A stretch of DNA of 64,000 nucleotides from assembly GCF_026241155.1 (NCBI RefSeq), contig NZ_JAPFGP010000001.1:515331-579330 (forward strand), given 5' to 3'. Numbering within the stretch: position 1 is the stretch's first letter; each line of letters begins with the position of its first letter. The notes beneath the pieces are model-generated. The model was not told the DNA's origin. It saw nothing but the letters and a program-made list of their open reading frames with translations, and searched no databases. Below are positions 22,154 through 30,181 of the stretch, one piece after another. The DNA is from Paucibacter sp. PLA-PC-4. Its GTDB lineage: Bacteria > Pseudomonadota > Gammaproteobacteria > Burkholderiales > Burkholderiaceae_C. A program made the translations under genes and the position numbers.

Positions 22154-22980
22154 GCTGGAGCGAACGTCAGCAGGCGATGCTGGAGGCCATGGGGCTGCGC
22201 GTCTGGACGGCGCTGCCAGCCCCCGACCACGAGCCGTTGGCGACCGAGCCGCCGCTGCTGGCCAAGGTCGAAGCGCCAGCTTCGGCGCCGGAGCCGGCGC
22301 CGGCTCCGGTCCGTGTCGCCAGTGTTTTGCCGCAAATCTTGGTGCCTGCGCAGCCTCGAGCGGCCGAGCCGCCTCGGGTGCCGGCAGCGGCGGCGGGCGC
22401 GGTGGCCGCCATGGATTGGACGCAGCTGCGCGAGGCCGTGGCCGGCTGCCGCGCCTGCGGACTTTGCGAAGGACGCAAGCACACGGTCTTCGGCGTCGGC
22501 CACGAACGCGCGCACTGGATGGTGGTCGGCGAAGCGCCAGGCGAGCAGGAGGACCTGCAGGGCGAGCCCTTTGTCGGCCAGGCCGGCAAGCTGCTGGACA
22601 GCATGTTGCGCGCCATCGGCCTTACGCGCGCCGACGGGCCGCCCGAAAAGCAGGTCTTTATCGCCAACACCTTGAAGTGCCGACCGCCGCGCAACCGCAA
22701 TCCCGAGCCCGAGGAACTGGCGCAGTGTGAGCCCTATCTGAACCGTCAGATTGCGCTGGTGCAGCCGCGCATCATCCTGGCGATGGGACGCTTTGCCGTG
22801 CAGTCGTTGCTGCGCAGCGCGGAGCCGATCGGCCGGCTGCGTGGGCGGGTGCACGAGTACCAGGGCGTGCCGCTGATCGTCACGTACCACCCGGCCTATC
22901 TGCTGCGTAATCTGGTTGACAAGGCCAGGGCCTGGGAAGATTTGTGTCTGGCCATGGACGTTCTTCAGCGCAAGACCTGA
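22150..22980 (+). CDS. udg: Family 4 uracil-DNA glycosylase (Fe-S type)
   Basis: Removes uracil from DNA. The catalytic core (about residues 90-276) has the iron-sulfur cysteines beginning CRACGLCEGR, the active-site motif GEAPGEQEDLQGEPFVG, TLKCRPPRNRNPEPEE and the C-terminal YHPAYLLRN. The first 90 residues are a low-complexity Ala/Pro/Glu stretch of a kind often joined to this family in betaproteobacteria. The start overlaps the rimI stop (ATGA). Confidence 0.92.
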   Translation: MSWSERQQAMLEAMGLRVWTALPAPDHEPLATEPPLLAKVEAPASAPEPAPAPVRVASVLPQILVPAQPRAAEPPRVPAAAAGAVAAMDWTQLREAVAGCRACGLCEGRKHTVFGVGHERAHWMVVGEAPGEQEDLQGEPFVGQAGKLLDSMLRAIGLTRADGPPEKQVFIANTLKCRPPRNRNPEPEELAQCEPYLNRQIALVQPRIILAMGRFAVQSLLRSAEPIGRLRGRVHEYQGVPLIVTYHPAYLLRNLVDKARAWEDLCLAMDVLQRKT

Positions 22981-23016
22981 CCCCTGGGTTATAAAACAAG
23001 GGCCACGAGGAGACGC

Positions 23017-25392
23017 ATGAAGCCCGCCGACGCTGCCATCGACGAGTCCGCCTGGGCAAGCTGGGAGCGGCTGCCATGCCCCTTGGCCGTGGTCGATGTG
23101 CATGGCCGGTTGGTCGGGGCCAACGGGCTGTTCGCCGGTCTGGGGACGTCGGCGGGCTGGGACTGGCTGGATGTCGAGTCGCGCGATGAGCTTCAGCTAG
23201 CCTGGCAGCGCGCATCCGATTTCGAGCTGGAGCTGGCGCGCGCGCCGGGCCCTGGCTGGCTGGTCTGCCGCTCGCGCTGGGATGCCGTGCTGCAAGCCCA
23301 TATCAGCGTCTGGCAGGACCTGCTCAGCAGCAAGGCGGCCGAGCAGGCGGCGCAACTGCGGCTGCTGGCCGACCATGTGCCGGCGCTGATTGCTCTGTAT
23401 GACGCGATTACCCATCGCTGCCTGTTTGCCAACCGTGAATACGCCCATGCCTTTGGCTTTACCGAGCGCTCGGTGCTGGGCTTGACATTTGCCGAGGTGA
23501 TAGGCCCGGAGGCGGCCGAGCGCATCAAACCCTATGTGGAGCGGGTGCTGCGCGACAGGCAGCCGGCCCAGTACGAGCGCCAGCTGCTGGGTCCGGATGG
23601 CCGACCGCGCTGGATCGAAGTGCAACTGATTCCGCATCTGGACGCGCAGGGCAATTCGTTGGCCAGCTTTGTGCAGATTCTTGACATCACCAAGTTCCGG
23701 CTGGCCGAGGCGGCGGTGCGCGAATCCGAGGCACGGCTGGACAAGTTCATGCAGGCCTCGGTCGAGGGCATCCTGTTCCACCGCGACGGCATCATCACCG
23801 ATGCCAATCCACCGCTGTGTGATCTGGTCGGCTACAGACTGGAGGACATGGTCGGCCGGCCGGCGCTGGACTTCGTTGCACCACAGGAGCTGCACAAAGT
23901 TCGTCAGGTCATGAGCCAGGGCCAGGAGCTGCGTTACGAAAGCACGGTGCTGCACCGGGACGGCACGCCGATCCCGGTCGAGTTCATCGTGCGGACCCTG
24001 CTGTGCCAGGGCGAGCACCTGCGCATGGCCATCGTGCGCGATATCCGCGCGCAGCTGGCGGCGCAGTCGCGCATTCACCATCTGGCCCATCACGACAATC
24101 TCACCGGCCTGCTCAACCGCGTCGCCTTCATGGAGAGACTGGTGCCGGCGATGCAGCGCGCCGAACGCGGCGGTCAGCGCCTGGCTCTGCTGTTCATCGA
24201 CCTGGATAATTTCAAGCGCGTCAACGATTCGCTGGGCCATCTGCAAGGCGACAAGGTGCTGGTGACGGTGGCCCAGCGCATCTGCGACTGCCTGCGCGCC
24301 AGCGATTTGGTAGCGCGCTTCGGCGGCGACGAGTTCGTCGTGCTGCTGGACGATATCCATCAGCGCGACGACGTGCTGGTGGTGTTGATGGCCCTGCTGT
24401 CGGTGGTCGAGGTGCCGGTCAGCGTCAATGGGCGCGACCTCTTCGTGACGCCTTCGATCGGCATCGCCGTCTACCCCGAGCATGGCGACAGTGCCGAGGA
24501 GCTGATCCAGCATGCCGATACCGCGATGTACCTGGCCAAGTCCGATGGCCGGGCCAGCTATCGCTATTTCGAGCCGGCGATGGCTGCACGTGCCTATGCC
24601 GATCTGGTACTGGAGAGCGAGCTCAGCGAGGGCCTGGCGCGCGGCGAGTTCCGGCTGCACTACCAGCCCCAGGTCGATGCGCGCGACGGCCGCCTGGTTG
24701 GCGCCGAGGCCTTGCTGCGCTGGCAGCATCCACAGCGCGGCCTGCTGAGCCCGGACGCCTTCATCGGCGTGGCCGAGCGGCACCGGCTGATGGTCCCGTT
24801 GGGCGAGTGGGTGATGCGCGAGGCAGCCAGGCAGTCGCGGCTATGGCACGAAAGCGGGGTGGCCGCGGTGCCGATTGCGGTCAATCTCTCGGCCATGCAG
24901 TTCCGGCTCGAGCGTTTTGCCGATACCGTGCGCCAGGTGCTGGCCGAGGTCGGTGTGCCGGGCGCATGGCTGGAGCTGGAGCTGACCGAGCGCATGCTGA
25001 TGGACGATGTCGGCACGGCCCCGGCCACGTTGACCGCACTGCGGGCGCTGGGCTTGTCGATCTCGGTCGACGATTTCGGCACCGGCTATACCTCACTGGC
25101 CCATCTGACCCAGCTGCCGCTGGACAAGCTCAAGATCGACCAGGGCTTTGTCGCCAAGCTGCCCGATGATGCTGGTGCGCTGGCCATCACCCGCGCTATC
25201 GTGCAGATGGCCCAGGGCTTGGGCCTGCGCGTTGGCGCCGAGGGCGTGCGCAGCCGCGCGCAATGGCAGCTGCTGGCGGACTGGGGCTGCGACGACCTGC
25301 AGGGCGAGTTGATCGCCGCTTCGATGTCGGCCGATCAGTTCGAGGCCTGGCTGCACAGCCGCCATGGCGCCTTTCCTACAATGGCGCAATGA
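23017..25392 (+). CDS. PAS-PAS-GGDEF-EAL cyclic-di-GMP signalling protein
   Basis: 791 aa, no membrane segment. A PAS-like N-terminal region and two PAS domains (about 115-350) precede a GGDEF domain with the intact motif FGGDEF at about residue 434 and an upstream RASD inhibitory site, then an EAL domain with EALLRW at about 562, ELTERML, DDFGTGYTSL and LKIDQGFV. Both catalytic cores look intact, so synthesis and hydrolysis of c-di-GMP are both possible. The C-terminal EAL end is divergent: EGVRS and QGELIAAS where EGVET and QGYLFSRP are usual. Its stop overlaps the next gene. Confidence 0.92.
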   Translation: MKPADAAIDESAWASWERLPCPLAVVDVHGRLVGANGLFAGLGTSAGWDWLDVESRDELQLAWQRASDFELELARAPGPGWLVCRSRWDAVLQAHISVWQDLLSSKAAEQAAQLRLLADHVPALIALYDAITHRCLFANREYAHAFGFTERSVLGLTFAEVIGPEAAERIKPYVERVLRDRQPAQYERQLLGPDGRPRWIEVQLIPHLDAQGNSLASFVQILDITKFRLAEAAVRESEARLDKFMQASVEGILFHRDGIITDANPPLCDLVGYRLEDMVGRPALDFVAPQELHKVRQVMSQGQELRYESTVLHRDGTPIPVEFIVRTLLCQGEHLRMAIVRDIRAQLAAQSRIHHLAHHDNLTGLLNRVAFMERLVPAMQRAERGGQRLALLFIDLDNFKRVNDSLGHLQGDKVLVTVAQRICDCLRASDLVARFGGDEFVVLLDDIHQRDDVLVVLMALLSVVEVPVSVNGRDLFVTPSIGIAVYPEHGDSAEELIQHADTAMYLAKSDGRASYRYFEPAMAARAYADLVLESELSEGLARGEFRLHYQPQVDARDGRLVGAEALLRWQHPQRGLLSPDAFIGVAERHRLMVPLGEWVMREAARQSRLWHESGVAAVPIAVNLSAMQFRLERFADTVRQVLAEVGVPGAWLELELTERMLMDDVGTAPATLTALRALGLSISVDDFGTGYTSLAHLTQLPLDKLKIDQGFVAKLPDDAGALAITRAIVQMAQGLGLRVGAEGVRSRAQWQLLADWGCDDLQGELIAASMSADQFEAWLHSRHGAFPTMAQ

Positions 25393-26501
25393 CAGCGCAT
25401 GAAGGCACGCCCACCCCTTTGCAGACTCTGATTCGCGAGGCCATCGCAGAGGCCGGCGGCTGGCTGGGCTTCGACGACTTCATGGCCCTAGCCCTGTATG
25501 CGCCGGGCCTGGGTTATTACAGCGGCGCGCGGCAGAAGTTCGGCGCGATGCCCGCCGACGGTTCCGACTTCGTCACCGCGCCAGAGCTGTCGCCCTTGTT
25601 CGGCCGGGCGCTGGCCGTGCAGCTCGATCAAGCGCTGACCGCCACTGCCACCGACACCGTGTACGAGTTCGGCGCCGGCAGCGGCGTGCTGGCGGCGCAA
25701 CTGCTGCAGGCTTTGGGCGACCGCGTGGCGCGCTACTGCATCGTCGACCTGTCCGGCTCGCTGCGTGCGCGCCAGGCCCAACGCCTGGTTGCCTGGGGTG
25801 ATAAGGTGCAGTGGTTGGACGCGCTGCCCGAGCGCTTTACCGGTGTGGTGGTCGGCAACGAGGTGCTGGACGCGATGCCGGTGCAGCTGATGCGCTTCGA
25901 TGGTCAGCAGTGGCTGGAGCGCGGCGTGGTGGCGTTGGACGGTCCGGCGGGGCCAGGTTTTGCCTGGGGCGAACGCGAAACCGGGCTAAGCCTTCCGGCC
26001 GAGTTGGCCAACGACCCTTATCCCGAAGCCTATCTGACCGAGTTGCATCTACAGGCCGAGGGCTTTGTGCGCACGCTGGCCGCCGGTCTGCAGCGCGGCG
26101 CTATCTTTCTGATCGATTACGGCTTTCCTGAGCGCGAGTACTACCACCCGCAGCGTGCCGGCGGCACAGTGATGTGCCATCACCAGCACCGCGTCGATGC
26201 CGATCCGCTGGCCCTGGTCGGCGAGAAGGACATCACCGCCCATGTGAACTTTACCGGAATCGCACTGGCCGGGCAGGACGCCGGCCTGACCGTGCTGGGC
26301 TACACCAGCCAGGCCAACTTCCTGATCAACTGCGGTCTGACCGAGCTGCTCTGCGAGGCCGACCTGGCCGGTCGCGCGATGGCGCACCGGCTGATTGCCG
26401 AGCATGAGATGGGCGAGCTGTTCAAGGTGATCGGCTTGGTCGCCGGCGAGAGCTTCGAGGCCCTCGGCTTCGCGGCGGGCGACCGCTCGCACATGCTCTG
26501 A
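25389..26501 (+). CDS. MidA/NDUFAF7-like SAM-dependent methyltransferase
   Basis: 370 aa. The family hallmark region is present: LGFDDFMALALYAPGLGYYSG, DFVTAPELSPLFG, then a SAM-binding glycine loop VYEFGAGSGVLAAQLL, VVGNEVLDAMPV, and the late segment KDITAHVNFT. Mitochondrial NDUFAF7 methylates an arginine of a complex I subunit; the bacterial substrate is not established. The ATG overlaps the stop of the c-di-GMP gene. An NDUFA9-like gene lies 2.7 kb downstream, so a complex I link is possible but inferred. Confidence 0.88.
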   Translation: MTAHEGTPTPLQTLIREAIAEAGGWLGFDDFMALALYAPGLGYYSGARQKFGAMPADGSDFVTAPELSPLFGRALAVQLDQALTATATDTVYEFGAGSGVLAAQLLQALGDRVARYCIVDLSGSLRARQAQRLVAWGDKVQWLDALPERFTGVVVGNEVLDAMPVQLMRFDGQQWLERGVVALDGPAGPGFAWGERETGLSLPAELANDPYPEAYLTELHLQAEGFVRTLAAGLQRGAIFLIDYGFPEREYYHPQRAGGTVMCHHQHRVDADPLALVGEKDITAHVNFTGIALAGQDAGLTVLGYTSQANFLINCGLTELLCEADLAGRAMAHRLIAEHEMGELFKVIGLVAGESFEALGFAAGDRSHML

Positions 26502-26514
26502 GCCAAGGCCCGCC

Positions 26515-27741
26515 TCAGGGCTGGGTCAGTGATTGCAGCGCCTGCAGACGAGCGGCCTGCACCGCGCGGCCGATCGCCGGCCCTGTCTTGCCGGCGGCCA
26601 GTGCGGCGGCACTGACCGCGCCCAGATCGAGGGCCAGAAGCGTGAGCAGATCGCGCTGCAGCAGCGGCCGTTGCGGGTAGGGTCGGTCCTCCAGCCCAAG
26701 CCGACCCCGCGCATCGCACTCGCAGGCCAGCAGCATCTGCTCGAAGCGCTCGGGCCGGCGCCAGGCATCGCAGCGCTCCAGCAGGCGAAGCCTTGCCTCG
26801 GGGCCAAAGCCCAAGGCTTGGTGCACATGAGTGTGTTCGCGGGCCATCAGTTCCGCCAGTTCGCGGCAGTCGGTCGGCACCCGCCAGCGCTCGCTCAAGG
26901 CGCGTGCCAGTGGCACGCCGCGGCCTTCGTGGCCGATATGGCGGGGCAGGGCCTCGGCGGGGGTCAGCCCCTTGCCCAGATCATGGCAGAGGCTGGCATA
27001 GCGCACCGGCAGCGGCGTCGCAAGCCGGGCGCAGGTGTCGAGCACCATCAGCAGATGCACGCCAGTATCGATCTCCGGGTGATGGGCCTCGGGCTGCGGC
27101 ACGCCGAACAGTCGCTCGATCTCGGGTGCCAGCCGCACCAACGCGCCGGCCTCGCGCAGCACCACCAGCATGCGCGAGGGCTTGTCTTCCATCAGTCCGC
27201 GCGAGAGTTCCTGCCAGACCCGCTCGGCCACCAGCGCATCGACCTCGCCGGCCGTCACCATGCGGCGCATCAGCGCCATGGTTTGCGGCGCCACGCTGAA
27301 GTCGGGAAAGCGCGCCGCAAAGCGCGCCAGCCGCAGGATACGCACGGGGTCCTCGGCAAAAGCCTCGGACACATGGCGCAGCACCTTGTCGGCCAAGTCT
27401 TGCCGGCCGCCATACGGGTCTACGAGGGTGCCGGCCTGGTCCTCGGCCATCGCATTGATCGTCAGATCACGCCGTGCCAAGTCTTGCTCCAACGTGACGT
27501 CGGGTGCGGCATGGAAGGCGAAGCCGTGATAGCCGGGCGCGGTCTTACGTTCGGTGCGAGCCAGCGCGTATTCCTGATGGGTCTGGGGATGCAAAAACAC
27601 CGGGAAGTCGCGACCTACCTGCAGATATCCCTGGTCCAACATCTGGGCAGGGCTGGCGCCAACCACGACCCAGTCGATGTCCGAGACTGGGCGACCCAGC
27701 AGGGCGTCGCGCACCGCGCCGCCGACACGATAAGTTTTCAT
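26515..27741 (-). CDS. cca: CCA tRNA nucleotidyltransferase
   Basis: Adds or repairs the 3' CCA end of tRNAs without a template. The N-terminal polymerase beta fold shows [20 protein letters not shown] with the catalytic DxD, then [10 protein letters not shown] and the [12 protein letters not shown] motif. A C-terminal HD domain ([12 protein letters not shown] ... CHDLGKG) marks the multifunctional type with phosphohydrolase activity. 408 aa is normal. Converges with the MidA-like gene. Confidence 0.95.
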   Translation of the reverse strand: MKTYRVGGAVRDALLGRPVSDIDWVVVGASPAQMLDQGYLQVGRDFPVFLHPQTHQEYALARTERKTAPGYHGFAFHAAPDVTLEQDLARRDLTINAMAEDQAGTLVDPYGGRQDLADKVLRHVSEAFAEDPVRILRLARFAARFPDFSVAPQTMALMRRMVTAGEVDALVAERVWQELSRGLMEDKPSRMLVVLREAGALVRLAPEIERLFGVPQPEAHHPEIDTGVHLLMVLDTCARLATPLPVRYASLCHDLGKGLTPAEALPRHIGHEGRGVPLARALSERWRVPTDCRELAELMAREHTHVHQALGFGPEARLRLLERCDAWRRPERFEQMLLACECDARGRLGLEDRPYPQRPLLQRDLLTLLALDLGAVSAAALAAGKTGPAIGRAVQAARLQALQSLTQP

Positions 27742-27770
27742 TCGTCCATCTTAGGTCGACGCCTGCCCCC

Positions 27771-27844
27771 CGCGAAAAGGGGGTTCAATTTAGGGGGGTG
27801 GCCGGCTACATTCGTGCACGAGACCTAGGGGGATTCCCTGGGTT
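27771..27844 (+). promoter_or_regulatory. G-rich candidate control region before the PEP-CTERM gene
   Basis: The 140-base gap between the divergent cca and PEP-CTERM starts holds CGCGAAAAGGGGG (27771-27783), a second G run, and the near-palindrome CCTAGGGGGATTCCCTGGG (centred near 27833). Similar elements, CGTGAAAAGGGGGGG and CTTAGGGGAT, lie before the PEP-CTERM protease at 54846. Shared sequence is seen directly; a regulatory role is inferred. Confidence 0.4.
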
Positions 27845-27881
27845 GCGAGGCCGTCAGGCCCAAGAACATTCAGAGGGATTC

Positions 27882-28373
27882 ATGAAAATCAAAGCTATTG
27901 TTGCCGCCGCAGTGCTGGCAGTGGGTGGTGTTGCTTCCGCAGCCGATACCAATTGGGGCAACCATGACGCCTTCGAAATCGGCTTCAATGCTGGCACTGG
28001 TTCGGGCAGCCTGATCAGCGACAAGTACAGCTTCAGCCTGGCCAGCACGGCCGGCGTGCTGGCGGTGGCGGTGTCCAACGACGGCGGTATCCTTAACCTG
28101 ACCGAAGGTCTGGTTACGCTGTTCAAGGTCGGCGAGGCTGCAGCGCTGGGCTCGTTCAGCTTCGATTCGGCGGCCGTCAACTACTCGTTCGGTTCGCTGG
28201 CCGCTGGCGATTATTTCTACACGGTGTCGGCCAAGGTGGCCCCCGGTGCCCTGGCTGGCACCTATCAGCTGAACTCGCAACTGGCACCGGTGCCCGAACC
28301 CGAGACCTATGCTCTGATGCTGGCCGGTCTGGCAGCGGTGGGTTTTGTGGCTCGCCGCCGCAAGAGCGCCTGA
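27882..28373 (+). CDS. FxDxF-type PEP-CTERM exported protein
   Basis: 163 aa. Signal peptide IKAIVAAAVLAVGGVASA, then a beta-rich domain ending in the PEP-CTERM sorting signal: VPEPETYALMLAGLAAVGFVARRRK (proline-glutamate-proline, hydrophobic helix, basic tail). Such proteins are processed by an exosortase and tied to exopolysaccharide or biofilm matrix. The FDSAAVNYSF segment fits the FxDxF subgroup. No exosortase lies in the window. AGAGGGAT before the ATG serves as ribosome site. Confidence 0.88.
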   Translation: MKIKAIVAAAVLAVGGVASAADTNWGNHDAFEIGFNAGTGSGSLISDKYSFSLASTAGVLAVAVSNDGGILNLTEGLVTLFKVGEAAALGSFSFDSAAVNYSFGSLAAGDYFYTVSAKVAPGALAGTYQLNSQLAPVPEPETYALMLAGLAAVGFVARRRKSA

Positions 28374-28395
28374 GTTTTCTCGGCCAAATGAAAAA

Positions 28396-28420
28396 GAGGG
28401 CGCCAGTGGCGCCCTTTTTT
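28396..28420. terminator. Bidirectional terminator between convergent genes
   Basis: Perfect 8-bp stem AGGGCGCC / GGCGCCCT with loop AGT. A T6 run follows on the plus strand and, read from the other side, CTTTTT follows on the minus strand, so it can end both the PEP-CTERM transcript and the GST transcript. The plus-strand T run contains part of the GST stop codon. Confidence 0.8.
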
Positions 28421-29102
28421 ACGTCCGGGCCTTGCGGTAGGGCTCTTCGAAGTCCAGGAAGTCCTGCTCCGCCAGCGAGTCGGTGATCCAGTCGGCGACG
28501 CCGGGCGCTTGGCGCACGCGCTGGGCGTAGGCGGCGCTGGCGGGCGACAGCGGCAGTCCGTAGCTGTGGATGCGCATCACCACCGGCGCGAAATAGGCGT
28601 CGATGGCACCGAACTCGCCGAACAGGAAGGGGCCGCTGCTGGCCGCCAGCTGCTCGCTCCAGATCGCATCGATGCGGGCCAGATCGGCGCGCACCTGGGG
28701 CTGCTCGGCCAGCACGCGGGCGCCGATCTCGGACAGGTTCGCCTCGATATTCATCGGGCAGTTCTGGCGTAAGGCGCCAAAGCCAGCGTGCATTTCGGCG
28801 CACAGGCTGCGGGCACGGCTGCGCTGTCTTGCATCGCGCGGCCAGATCGGCAGGTCGGGATGGCGCTCGGCGATGTGCTCGGCGATCGCCAAGGTGTCCC
28901 AGACCGCGAAGCCATCGTCCTCGACCAGCACCGGCACCTTGCCGGTCGGTGTGTGGCGGCCGAGCTCGCGGTAAAAGTCCGAGCCGGGCGCGAAGTCAAA
29001 GCGCAGCTTGCGTTCCTCGAAGGGGATGCCGAAAGCCCTCAGCAGCACCCAGGGGCGCATGGACCAGGAGGAGTAGTTCTTGTTGCCGATGATCAGATGC
29101 AT
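28419..29102 (-). CDS. Glutathione S-transferase family protein
   Basis: 227 aa with the thioredoxin-like GST N-terminal domain (MHLIIGNKNYSSWSMRPWVLL; substrate-contact segment KVPVLVEDDGFAVWDTLAIAEHIAER) and an all-helical C-terminal domain. The SSWSxRPW pattern fits the YfcF-like / GST_N_3 subgroup. The ATG at 29102 gives the family start; an upstream in-frame codon at 29117 is less likely. Substrate unknown. Confidence 0.88.
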   Translation of the reverse strand: MHLIIGNKNYSSWSMRPWVLLRAFGIPFEERKLRFDFAPGSDFYRELGRHTPTGKVPVLVEDDGFAVWDTLAIAEHIAERHPDLPIWPRDARQRSRARSLCAEMHAGFGALRQNCPMNIEANLSEIGARVLAEQPQVRADLARIDAIWSEQLAASSGPFLFGEFGAIDAYFAPVVMRIHSYGLPLSPASAAYAQRVRQAPGVADWITDSLAEQDFLDFEEPYRKART

Positions 29103-29206
29103 GGGATTCCTCGTCAAAACCCCGTCATCCTAAGCGCCGTCATGCGTCTCGTGGGTGAGGCTTACGCAAGGGATTGATGCGCTCCACGCAGCAGCGAGTC
29201 AGGACG

Positions 29207-30181
29207 TCAGCGCCCGGCGCCGGCACGCCAGCGGTCCAGTCGCGCCAGGCCCAGCCCGCTGCCCAGATAGGCCGGCACGATGGCGGAGGCAGCATGGGCT
29301 TGGATGCCCAGCGCGGCCAGTCCCGGCAACTGGCCGCCGGCCACATTGGGCACCAGCATCGATGCCAGGTTGTCGCGCGACATCAGTGGCACGCCGGGTA
29401 GCAGCTCCATCGCGACGGCCTGCAGCCAGGCCAGCGGCGCGGGTAGCGGCAGGATGGGGCGAGCCCGGCCAACACAGCGCCCGGCCAGCCGCACCAGCTC
29501 GGCCAAGCTGGCCACCTGTGGGCCGGCCAGCTCATAGGTCTGCCCCACCGTATCGCCGTCAACAACGCAGCGCACGATGGCCGCCGCCACGTCCTCGACC
29601 CAGACTGGCTGGAAGCGCGCCTGGGCACCGGCCAGCGGCATCAGCGGGAACAGGGTCTGCAGCCGCGCGAACAGGTTCAAGAAGTGGTCCTCGCGCCCGA
29701 AGATCACCGAGGGCCGCAGCAAGGTCAGATCCAGTCCCTGCATCTGCGCGGCGGTCTGCAGCGCGGCCTCGCCATGTGCCTTGGAGCGCAGATAGCGCGA
29801 GGGCGCCTGGTTGGACACGCCCAGCGCGCTGACATGGATCAGCCGGCGCACGCCGTTAGCCCTACAGGCCGCAGCCAGGCGCTGCGGCAGCTCCACATGC
29901 ACATGCTGGAATGCTGCCTCGCTGCCTTGCAGGATGGCGATCAGATTGATCACCGTATCCTGCTGCGCCACCAGCGAGTGCAGCTGGGCTTCGTCGAACA
30001 GATCAGCCTGCAGCACCGTCAGTCCCGGCAGGGACTGCACCGCCTGGGCCGCGCGCAGGCGCCGGGTCGGCACGGTGATGCGGGCGGCGCCACCGAACTC
30101 GCGCACCAGTTGCTCGCAGACCGAGCGGCCGACAAAGCCGCTGCCGCCAAGGACCAGCACGCGAGGGTTGTCGGCGCTCAT
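29207..30181 (-). CDS. NDUFA9-like atypical short-chain reductase
   Basis: 324 aa. Rossmann signature VLGGSGFVGRSVCEQL at the N-terminus, then AAQAVQSLPGLTVLQADLFDEAQL, LIHVSALG and YLRSKAHGEAAL, where the usual SDR active-site Tyr-Lys pair is altered to YxxSK. This matches complex I NDUFA9-subunit-family proteins in bacteria, which bind NADPH and quinone-linked partners. Its start overlaps the end of slt by 4 bases, so the two are coupled. Confidence 0.87.
   Translation of the reverse strand: MSADNPRVLVLGGSGFVGRSVCEQLVREFGGAARITVPTRRLRAAQAVQSLPGLTVLQADLFDEAQLHSLVAQQDTVINLIAILQGSEAAFQHVHVELPQRLAAACRANGVRRLIHVSALGVSNQAPSRYLRSKAHGEAALQTAAQMQGLDLTLLRPSVIFGREDHFLNLFARLQTLFPLMPLAGAQARFQPVWVEDVAAAIVRCVVDGDTVGQTYELAGPQVASLAELVRLAGRCVGRARPILPLPAPLAWLQAVAMELLPGVPLMSRDNLASMLVPNVAGGQLPGLAALGIQAHAASAIVPAYLGSGLGLARLDRWRAGAGR

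Noticed and set aside
22971..22984. 14-base match CAAGACCTGACCCC at the end of udg and again after rlmI (54692-54705)
   Set aside because: One copy is inside a coding sequence and the flanks differ; too short and too GC-rich to distinguish from chance in 64 kb without a genome-wide count.
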